From the NCBI GenBank assembly GCA_039640505.1, contig CP046865.1, positions 2,161,501 through 2,225,500 on the forward strand: DNA of 64,000 nt, in the 5' to 3' direction. Both the position numbers and the translations under genes were made by a program. Of this stretch, positions 28,071-35,737 are shown piece by piece (the first letter of the stretch is position 1; every line of letters begins with the position of its first letter). The notes beneath the pieces are model-generated. The model had not been told where the DNA came from. It saw nothing but the letters and a program-made list of their open reading frames with translations, and ran no database searches. The DNA is from Rhodobacteraceae bacterium Araon29 (GTDB lineage: Bacteria > Pseudomonadota > Alphaproteobacteria > Rhodobacterales > Rhodobacteraceae).

Positions 28071-28949
28071 ATGGACAACTTACGCGGCATCATTTTCATG
28101 CTTATTGCCATGGCCGGTTTCGCGGTTGAAGATGCACTTTTGAAAATTCTTGCCCGTGATCTTCCAGTTTCAGAGCTGTTAATCCTTATCGGGCTTGGGG
28201 GATTTTTGCTATTTTTTGCTGTGGCACTTGCCCGCCGCAAACCGATGTTTAGTTCACATATGCGCAACAAGCCCTTCGCCATCCGCTTTGTTGCAGATAT
28301 CTTCGCCCCGCTGTTCTTCCTGCCGGCTCTGGCCTTAATCCCGCTTACCACGGTCACTTCGATCTTACAGGCGGCACCGATTTTGGTCACAATGGGTGCT
28401 GCATTATTTCTCAAAGAGCAGGTCGGCTGGCGACGTTGGAGCGCAATTATCATTGGCTTTATCGGTGTGCTGATCGTGGTGCGACCCGGCATGGACGGGT
28501 TTCATCCCGGATCTATCCTAGCCCTCATCGGGGTGCTTTTCCTCGCCTGCCGCGATTTATCATCAAGGTTGATCCCAGCCGAGCTTTCCTCTTCCACCGT
28601 AACCGCCTATGCATTTTTCGCCAGTATCATCGCCGGTGGAATTGCGCTGCCGTTCTTTGATCCATTGATCTGGCCAGAACCCGCTCACTGGCCACTTTTA
28701 ATCGCCTGCGTACTCAACGGGGGCATTGCGTATTTCTTTATTGTATTGGCCACCCGCGTGGGTGATGTAGCCGTCATTGCCCCGTTTCGATACTCGCGTT
28801 TGCTCTTTGCGCTGCTGATTGCTGTGACGGTACTAAATGAATATCCAGACTGGCAAACGCTTTTTGGGGCCGCAATTATCATCGGCTCTGGGCTCTATAC
28901 CTTTTGGCGCGAAAACCTGCGCCGCGAACCGCCCGCTCAAACCACCTAA
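28071..28949 (+). CDS. EamA/DMT family membrane transporter
   Basis: A 292-residue exporter with about ten membrane helices in two EamA halves. The first half has ILQAAPILVTMGAALFLKEQVGWRRW (in parts). The second has APFRYSRLLFALLIAVTVLNEYPDW, a pattern common in the RarD/RhaT-like Rhodobacterales group. The frame is open upstream to 27996; I choose the ATG at 28071, where MDNLRGIIFMLIAMAGFAVED begins with the first helix. Substrate unknown. Confidence 0.88.
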   Translation: MDNLRGIIFMLIAMAGFAVEDALLKILARDLPVSELLILIGLGGFLLFFAVALARRKPMFSSHMRNKPFAIRFVADIFAPLFFLPALALIPLTTVTSILQAAPILVTMGAALFLKEQVGWRRWSAIIIGFIGVLIVVRPGMDGFHPGSILALIGVLFLACRDLSSRLIPAELSSSTVTAYAFFASIIAGGIALPFFDPLIWPEPAHWPLLIACVLNGGIAYFFIVLATRVGDVAVIAPFRYSRLLFALLIAVTVLNEYPDWQTLFGAAIIIGSGLYTFWRENLRREPPAQTT

Positions 28950-28954
28950 AGTGA

Positions 28955-30352
<1,398 letters not shown>

Positions 30353-30371
30353 AGCGTCGGCGTGCCAGCAC

Positions 30372-30412
30372 CAAAAAAAAAGCCTGCGGCGCGCTTTACC
30401 ATTCTGCGCCGC
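30372..30412 (-). terminator. terminator between PIN gene and eno (strongest for the minus strand)
   Basis: GCGGCGC at 30386-30392 pairs with GCGCCGC at 30406-30412 around a 13-base loop. Read on the minus strand the hairpin is followed four bases later by a run of nine T's (the A-run at about 30373-30381), a good intrinsic terminator for the rlmI-PIN operon. Read on the plus strand, the same stem plus a smaller CAGC-TGG-GCTG hairpin (30422-30432) with six T's could end eno transcripts. Confidence 0.65.
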
Positions 30413-30502
30413 CTGCGTTTGCAGCTGGGCTGATTTTTTCTTTGCCAAAATACTCTCGCCGAAGGCAGCTTTGTCCGGTTGACCTCAGGAACTGAAGCAC
30501 TG

Positions 30503-31057
30503 CTACGAGCCTTCAAAAGCCGCCAAGGCTTTCGCCAATTTGGGCAAGCGGGCTTTTTTGTAAAAAGCGCGGGTTTGCCAAGCCGCCCCCGACAGGCTTT
30601 CAGCACGCGCTTTTATCGCATGGGAAACCGGAGTTATCGCATCAGGCGCAGCCTCGAATGCCTGCAGCAAAAGCGCATCGGGATCACAGCGATCAAGCCC
30701 CTCTTCACGCAGGATATGTTTGGGAAAATCTTTGGCATTCAGAGTTATAATCTGATCCGCTGATCCTGCGATCGCTGCCGCCAGCACATGGCAATCCGCC
30801 GGATCGGGTAGCCAAAGGCGGGCCTCTAAAGAGGGCGGCCAGCAGATCTCTGCCTCTGGCCATTTGGCGCGCAACAGCGCAACTTCCCCACGCGCAAAAA
30901 TTGGACCCTCGGGGCCCAGCTTACCGGCTGCATGCACCCATTCGTCAAAAATGCGCGCCGACCAAAGCGGCTGCCAGCCCATCGCAGCTGCCGCGCCCAG
31001 CAGCATCTCGCGCATCACCGTGGGATAAAGCACGCAGGTATCAAGCAAAAGCTTCAT
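30503..31057 (-). CDS. PIN domain protein
   Basis: A 184-residue PIN-fold protein, predicted magnesium-dependent RNase. The N-terminal MKLLLDTCVLYPTVMREML supplies the first aspartate. D and C in LPDPADCHVLAAAIAGSADQIITLNAKDFP (in parts) supply the later acidic cluster. It overlaps the RlmI-like methylase by four bases (ATGA, 31054-31057). No antitoxin gene lies beside it, so it is probably not a classical toxin. Coupling to an rRNA methylase suggests an RNA-processing role (inference). The frame runs far upstream of the chosen ATG but inside the methylase gene. Confidence 0.8.
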   Translation of the reverse strand: MKLLLDTCVLYPTVMREMLLGAAAAMGWQPLWSARIFDEWVHAAGKLGPEGPIFARGEVALLRAKWPEAEICWPPSLEARLWLPDPADCHVLAAAIAGSADQIITLNAKDFPKHILREEGLDRCDPDALLLQAFEAAPDAITPVSHAIKARAESLSGAAWQTRAFYKKARLPKLAKALAAFEGS

Positions 31058-32250
31058 AGGCGGAAAAACAGCGCTTTTAGATAATGGCTTTCCGCCAATT
31101 GCGGGTGCACCGGGTGATCGGGGCCGGCAAAGCCCGTATGGATTAAGGCACTGGCGCGGCCTGCGCGGCCAATGCCGCGGAGTGAGGCGGCGCGAAAGCG
31201 CGTCAAATCGGCCGCATGCGAGCACGAACAAAGCCCAAGATAGCCGCCCTCGTCCACCAAGGGCGCTGCCAGCCGTGCCAGCTTTTCATAAGCTCTCAAA
31301 CCGGCTTCAAGCGCCGGCTTTGAGGCGGCAAATGCAGGCGGGTCACAGATCACCAGATCAAACCGCGCACCACTTTCAGCCAGCGCGCCAAGCACCTCAA
31401 AAGAATCGCCTTTTCTGGTGTCAAAGCGCGCGGTCACGCCGCCCGCTTCTGCGCCCTGCTGCGCTAATTCAAGCGCTGCGGCAGAGCTGTCCACTGCCAG
31501 CGCCGCGCTTGCGCCGCCTGCCAAAGCAGCCAATGCAAAGCCGCCTACATGGCTAAATACATCCAGCACCCGCGCGCCCTCGGCCAATTTGGCAGCAAAC
31601 GCATGGTTGGGCCGCTGGTCATAGAACAGTCCGGTTTTCTGCCCCCCCTGAAGATCCGCCATATAGACCGCACCACTCATCGCGACCGGAACTGGCGTTT
31701 CTGGCGCAGCCCCGAATAAAACCGCATTTTCCCCATCAAGCCCTTCAAGGCTGCGCGCGCGTCCAGCCGCGTTTTTTAACACGCAGTTCACCCCGGTGAC
31801 CGCCACCAGCGCGGCGCACAGCATCTCAATACAGTTCTCGGCCCAGACCGCATTCGGCTGAATGACGGCCGTATCCCCAAACCGATCAATAATAACCCCC
31901 GGAAACCCGTCAGCTTCTGCATGCACCAAGCGATAAAACGGCGCGTCATATAGCCGCTCGCGCAGCGCAAGTGCTGTTTTAAGGCGGGCGGTGATCCAGG
32001 CTTGATCTATTTCCACCTCAGGATCACGCGCCAGCACCCGGGCGACGATTTTCGAGGCCGGATTGACCGTGACCAGCGCCAGTGGCTGGCGCTCTGCGCT
32101 TTCCAGAACCGCAAAGCTGCCGGGGGCAATTTTCCGGCTGCGCCGGTCCATCACCAACTCATTATCATAGACCCAAGGAAACCCATGACGAAATTTTTGG
32201 ACCATGGCATTGGGGCGCAATCGGATACGGGGGCGTTCGGAATTTATCAT
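31054..32250 (-). CDS. rlmI: class I SAM-dependent rRNA cytosine-C5 methyltransferase, RlmI-like
   Basis: Probably makes m5C in 23S rRNA (position 1962 in E. coli). The 398 residues have an N-terminal PUA-like domain (about 1-75: RLRPNAMVQKFRHGFPWVYDNE), an EEHEE-type linker and a C-terminal Rossmann domain. There, RVLDVFSHVGGFALAALAGGA is the SAM site, and DLVICDPPAFA and LGLCSCSHA carry the proline-rich motif and the catalytic cysteine. GQKTGLFYDQRPNHAF (about 210) is the COG1092 signature. ATG at 32250 chosen for an AGAGGG upstream. Confidence 0.88.
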   Translation of the reverse strand: MINSERPRIRLRPNAMVQKFRHGFPWVYDNELVMDRRSRKIAPGSFAVLESAERQPLALVTVNPASKIVARVLARDPEVEIDQAWITARLKTALALRERLYDAPFYRLVHAEADGFPGVIIDRFGDTAVIQPNAVWAENCIEMLCAALVAVTGVNCVLKNAAGRARSLEGLDGENAVLFGAAPETPVPVAMSGAVYMADLQGGQKTGLFYDQRPNHAFAAKLAEGARVLDVFSHVGGFALAALAGGASAALAVDSSAAALELAQQGAEAGGVTARFDTRKGDSFEVLGALAESGARFDLVICDPPAFAASKPALEAGLRAYEKLARLAAPLVDEGGYLGLCSCSHAADLTRFRAASLRGIGRAGRASALIHTGFAGPDHPVHPQLAESHYLKALFFRL

Positions 32251-32311
32251 GCCCCCTCTTACGCAGTTTGCACAAAATTCTAAAGCCTCAATTGCACCTG
32301 ACGAGAAACTC

Positions 32312-32340
32312 TTGCACAGTAATGCTGGGTGGTGTAACTC
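32312..32340 (+). promoter_or_regulatory. tentative edd promoter
   Basis: TTGCAC at 32312-32317 and TAACTC at 32335-32340 are separated by 17 bases, an acceptable sigma-70 spacing with a weak -10 box. It lies just upstream of the perfect palindrome that begins at 32348, a geometry in which a bound repressor would block the start. Assigned by eye only. Confidence 0.35.
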
Positions 32341-32347
32341 AAAATTC

Positions 32348-32359
32348 GTTAGCGCTAAC
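32348..32359. promoter_or_regulatory. LacI-family-type operator upstream of edd
   Basis: GTTAGCGCTAAC is a perfect 12-base palindrome with the central CG pair typical of LacI-family operators. It lies 40 bases before the edd ATG. A second, smaller inverted repeat TGTTG...CAACA (32361-32376) adjoins it. No LacI regulator gene lies in the window. Sugar-responsive control of the Entner-Doudoroff pair is inferred. Confidence 0.6.
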
Positions 32360-32399
32360 ATGTTGTGTTTGCAACAATCACAGATTAAGGACCTTGGCC

Positions 32400-34199
32400 A
32401 TGCATCCTACCATAGCGCGGGTGACTGAACGCATCGAAACCCGATCACAAAACCGCCGCAACCAGTATCTAGAGCGCATGCGTGCTGCAGCCGATGCGGG
32501 GCCTCGGCGCGCGCATTTGACCTGCGGCAATCAGGCCCATGCCTATGCTGCGATGGGCGATGACAAATCCGCACTGGCTGAGGGGCGCGGGCCAAATTTG
32601 GGCATTGTCAGCGCGTATAATGATATGCTGTCCGCGCATCAGCCGTTTGAAACTTTTCCCGATCTGATCCGTGAAACAGCACGCAAATCTGGCGGCACAG
32701 CACAGGTCGCCGGAGGCGTGCCCGCCATGTGTGATGGGGTGACCCAAGGTCAGGGCGGCATGGAGCTATCGCTGTTTTCACGCGATGTGATTGCGCTGGC
32801 CACTGGTGTGGCACTGTCGCACAATACGTTTGACGGGGTGATCTATCTTGGGGTCTGCGATAAAATTGTGCCCGGGTTGGTGATCGCGGCGGCCACCTTT
32901 GGCTATCTGCCGGGAATATTTTTACCGGCGGGACCGATGCTGTCTGGTTTGCCGAATGATGAAAAGGCCAAGGTGCGTCAGAAATTTGCCACGGGCGAAG
33001 CCGACCGCGCCGAGTTGATGCGCGCCGAAATGGCCAGTTATCACGGACCGGGCACCTGTACCTTTTACGGCACGGCCAATTCAAACCAGATGCTGATGGA
33101 ATTTATGGGGCTCCACCTGCCAGGGTCTTCTTTTGTCAATCCGAACACCCCGCTGCGCGATGCGCTGACCGAATATGGCACCCGGAAAATGATGCAAATC
33201 ACGGCGCTTGGAAATCAATATCGTCCACTGTGCGATATTTTAGACGCACGGGCCTTTGTGAACGGTATTGTTGGTCTGATGGCCACCGGCGGGTCAACCA
33301 ATTTGGTGCTGCACCTGCCGGCCATGGCACGCGCGGCTGGCATTGAACTTACGCTAGAGGATTTTGATGATATTTCATCAGTGACGCCACTGATGGCCAA
33401 AGTCTATCCCAATGGGCTGGCTGATGTGAACCATTTTCATGCGGCCGGCGGTTTGAGCTATATGATCGGTGAGTTGCTGGCAGATGGATTGCTGCATCAA
33501 GACGTTAAAACTGTGGTTGGTGATGGGCTTGATATGTACCAAAACGAGCCAAAACTGACCCCCGCCGGAGTTGAATTTCATCCTGCAACGAGCCAAAGCC
33601 AAAATGAAAAAATCCTGCGCCCTGCGCGTGATCCGTTTCAATCCAGCGGCGGGTTGAAACAGCTCAGTGGAAATCTGGGACAGGGGATGATCAAAACCTC
33701 GGCTGTTGCGCCCGAGCGTCATGTAATCGAAGCCCCAGTGCGTGTATTTCACACGCAAGAGGCGGTTAAAGACGCATTTAAGAACAATGAGATAACCACA
33801 GATACGATCGTGGTTGTCCGCTTTCAGGGACCAAAGTCCAATGGGATGCCAGAGTTGCACGGGCTGACCCCCACATTGGCGGTACTGCAGGATCGCGGGC
33901 TGCGCATTGCGCTGGTGACCGACGGGCGGATGTCGGGCGCATCGGGCAAAGTGCCTGCCGCCATCCACATTAGCCCCGAGGCCGCCGCCGGCGGACCGAT
34001 CGCAAAACTGCAGGACGGCGACATCATGCGGCTTGATGCCATCACCGGACAAATTGAGATTCTAAGCGAAGGCTTTACCGCCCGCCAGCCGGTCACAATG
34101 GATTTATCCGATAATAAGCACGGCGTCGGCCGCGAGCTGTTTGAAATGTTTCGCCAAAACGTTGGCAACGCCTCTGAGGGCGCCGCCGTTGTGGTTTAA
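32400..34199 (+). CDS. edd: phosphogluconate dehydratase
   Basis: First enzyme of the Entner-Doudoroff pathway, dehydrating 6-phosphogluconate to KDPG with an iron-sulfur cluster. The 599 residues fit the IlvD/Edd family. GIVSAYNDMLSAHQPFE and GGVPAMCDGVTQGQGGMELS (in parts) give one cluster cysteine, then GVCDKIVPG and GTCTFYGTANSNQM give the other two. LVTDGRMSGASGKVPAAIH is near the C-terminus. ATG at 32400 with AAGGA eight bases upstream; the frame is open to 32082 but that part overlaps rlmI. eda follows after 20 bases. Confidence 0.96.
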   Translation: MHPTIARVTERIETRSQNRRNQYLERMRAAADAGPRRAHLTCGNQAHAYAAMGDDKSALAEGRGPNLGIVSAYNDMLSAHQPFETFPDLIRETARKSGGTAQVAGGVPAMCDGVTQGQGGMELSLFSRDVIALATGVALSHNTFDGVIYLGVCDKIVPGLVIAAATFGYLPGIFLPAGPMLSGLPNDEKAKVRQKFATGEADRAELMRAEMASYHGPGTCTFYGTANSNQMLMEFMGLHLPGSSFVNPNTPLRDALTEYGTRKMMQITALGNQYRPLCDILDARAFVNGIVGLMATGGSTNLVLHLPAMARAAGIELTLEDFDDISSVTPLMAKVYPNGLADVNHFHAAGGLSYMIGELLADGLLHQDVKTVVGDGLDMYQNEPKLTPAGVEFHPATSQSQNEKILRPARDPFQSSGGLKQLSGNLGQGMIKTSAVAPERHVIEAPVRVFHTQEAVKDAFKNNEITTDTIVVVRFQGPKSNGMPELHGLTPTLAVLQDRGLRIALVTDGRMSGASGKVPAAIHISPEAAAGGPIAKLQDGDIMRLDAITGQIEILSEGFTARQPVTMDLSDNKHGVGRELFEMFRQNVGNASEGAAVVV

Positions 34200-34219
34200 G
34201 GGATTAAAAGGACAAAGAT

Positions 34220-34855
34220 ATGACACCTGAGAGTGCCAGCACAGAAGCCGAAAAAATATGCGCCCTTGCGCCGGTGATCCCAGTATTGGTGGTGAAAGAC
34301 CCCGCCATTGCGCAGCCACTGGCCAAGGCGCTTGTCGCCGGAGGCCTGCCCGCTCTTGAGGTCACCCTACGCACCCCTGCAGCGCTTGAGGTGATTGCCG
34401 AAATGGCAAAAGTGGAGGGCGGCGTGGTGGGCGCAGGCACATTGCTCAGCCCCAAGGATGTAACCGATGCAATAGCGGCCGGCGCACAATTTGGCGTCTC
34501 GCCCGGGGCGACAGATATGTTGTTGGAGGCCTGTGAAGCAGCCGAGCTGCCTTTGCTGCCCGGGGCGGCCACCTCTACCGAAGTTATGCGCCTGCTGGAA
34601 CGTGGCTATCGGGTGCAAAAATTCTTTCCCGCCGAAGCCAATGGCGGCGCTGCAGCCTTAAAAGCCATCGGAGCGCCCCTGCCCCAAGTGCGTTTTTGCC
34701 CCACCGGCGGTGTTACACCCGCCAATGCGCCAAGCTATTTGGGGCTCAGCAATACGCTTTGCGTCGGCGGCAGCTGGGTCGCCCCACAAGCGCTTATCGA
34801 TGTGGGCGATTGGGAGGCCATCACAGATTTAGCGCGCACGGCCGCCGCGCTTTAA
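34220..34855 (+). CDS. eda: 2-keto-3-deoxy-6-phosphogluconate aldolase
   Basis: Splits KDPG into pyruvate and glyceraldehyde 3-phosphate, the second Entner-Doudoroff step. The 211 residues show the KDPG/KHG aldolase barrel. GGLPALEVTLRTPAALEVI carries the active-site glutamate, VVGAGTLLSP follows, and RVQKFFPAEANGGAAALKAIG contains the Schiff-base lysine in KFFPAE. CPTGGVTPANAPSYL is the phosphate loop. Same operon as edd, with AAAGGA before the ATG. Confidence 0.96.
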   Translation: MTPESASTEAEKICALAPVIPVLVVKDPAIAQPLAKALVAGGLPALEVTLRTPAALEVIAEMAKVEGGVVGAGTLLSPKDVTDAIAAGAQFGVSPGATDMLLEACEAAELPLLPGAATSTEVMRLLERGYRVQKFFPAEANGGAAALKAIGAPLPQVRFCPTGGVTPANAPSYLGLSNTLCVGGSWVAPQALIDVGDWEAITDLARTAAAL

Positions 34856-34880
34856 GCGCGATTTTGCGCTAAAATGCTGC

Positions 34881-34960
34881 CTCTTGAGGGCAAAATTGCC
34901 ACCTGCGTGATACTAACGTCATACCGACGCGAAACAGATAGGCAAATTTGCCCCCAAGAG
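34881..34960. terminator. 20-bp imperfect inverted repeat between eda and the SMR gene
   Basis: Bases 34881-34900 and 34941-34960 are inverted copies matching at 18 of 20 positions, 40 bases apart. They lie in the 111-base gap between convergent eda and SMR genes. A large hairpin could stop transcription from both sides. The length and symmetric ends could also be a tiny mobile-element remnant. Confidence 0.5.
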
Positions 34961-34966
34961 CGCCGT

Positions 34967-35281
34967 TTAGGCTTGGGTTGGCTGCGATAAATACAGCCCA
35001 AGAGCACCACAAATAATCATCATAGTTGATATCATTTTGACTGTTGTGACGGTTTCTTTGAACAGCATTATGCCGATAAATGTGGTCAGAACCACGCCCA
35101 AACCGGCCCAGATTGCATAGGCAATGGACAGCTCGATCCGCTTGATTGCAAAGGTGATGAAAATACCCGATGCACTATAAAATACAAACATCATCGTTGA
35201 CGGCAGCCATCGGGTAAAACCGACAGAAAGCTTCATACATGTGGTGGCAATGACTTCGCTTAGAATTGCTGCGAACAGCAA
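34967..35281 (-). CDS. small multidrug resistance (SMR) family transporter
   Basis: Four-helix inner-membrane exporter of the EmrE/Gdx type, acting as an antiparallel dimer. The 104 residues from a TTG at 35281 contain the essential glutamate in LFAAILSEVIATTCMKLSVGFTR, AYAIWAGLGVVLTTFIGIMLFKE, and the last helix TMMIICGALGLYLS. The TTG sits 19 bases behind the only good ribosome site (AGGAG). The codons upstream in frame (I-Y-L-Y-W-I, as in SMR N-termini) contain no ATG, GTG or TTG before a TAA, so the start is unclear. A guanidinium or a drug/betaine substrate cannot be told apart. Confidence 0.85.
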   Translation of the reverse strand: MLFAAILSEVIATTCMKLSVGFTRWLPSTMMFVFYSASGIFITFAIKRIELSIAYAIWAGLGVVLTTFIGIMLFKETVTTVKMISTMMIICGALGLYLSQPTQA

Positions 35282-35458
35282 TATCCAGTAGAGATATATA
35301 CTCCTTTACTCCATGAAGAAACAGGCCATTAGAATGCTCTTCTAATGCGACTGTCCGCTGGCAGAATGCCAGAAGACCCTCCTCCTCCATCTTTTGGAAT
35401 GTCTCGCCCAAAAGCCCGTTAAGTATAGATTAAAAAATTCTCCCGCATAGGGCATGGT
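35282..35458 (-). promoter_or_regulatory. leader of the SMR gene with two hairpins
   Basis: Read on the minus strand, CTGGCA-TTC-TGCCAG (35358-35372) is followed by CATTAGAA-GAGCA-TTCTAATG (35327-35347), both perfect stems. Then comes the SMR ribosome site. Two tandem hairpins before an SMR gene recall guanidine-II riboswitches, but the loops are not ACGR, so I do not call one. The rest of this 177-base gap has no supported gene; a short frame beginning MEEEGLLAF at about 35390 is doubtful. Confidence 0.45.
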
Positions 35459-35737
35459 TCAATTTTTTACTCTTCCATTGCGGGCTCGCCATCCACCGCG
35501 GCGCTTCGGAGCGCAGGCGGTTAACAGGCCCTCACGCAGGGTTTCAGTCATGGGATGATTTGGCGCGCCGGCTTCATATTGCACCAAAAGCGTGCGGATC
35601 ACACTTTGGGTATCGGCCTCGGCTGGCACCCCCAAAGCCCAGTCCAAAAAGATTGAGCGGCACTCACCGGCACTGATAGCTTCAATATTATAAGCCTCTC
35701 TTATCAGTGCCTTAGGGTCGTTTGTGTCACCTTTCAT
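35459..35737 (-). CDS. conserved hypothetical protein overlapping glnE
   Basis: A 92-residue protein I cannot assign. MKGDTNDPKALIREAYNIEAISAGECRSIFLDWALGVP (in parts) looks helical with conserved-looking acids; HPMTETLREGLL follows, and the tail is basic. The ATG at 35737 lies inside the last codons of glnE and overlaps its end by 11 bases, with GAGGAAG upstream. Translation is therefore probably coupled to glnE, suggesting a role near nitrogen control, but that is inference. Confidence 0.6.
   Translation of the reverse strand: MKGDTNDPKALIREAYNIEAISAGECRSIFLDWALGVPAEADTQSVIRTLLVQYEAGAPNHPMTETLREGLLTACAPKRRGGWRARNGRVKN

Noticed and set aside
30503-31057. PIN-domain gene as a VapC toxin
   Set aside because: No antitoxin gene is adjacent, and the gene is coupled to an rRNA methylase instead.
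35282-35380. Guanidine-II (mini-ykkC) riboswitch upstream of the SMR gene
   Set aside because: Two tandem hairpins fit the layout, but the loops (TTC and GAGCA on the minus strand) lack the conserved ACGR.
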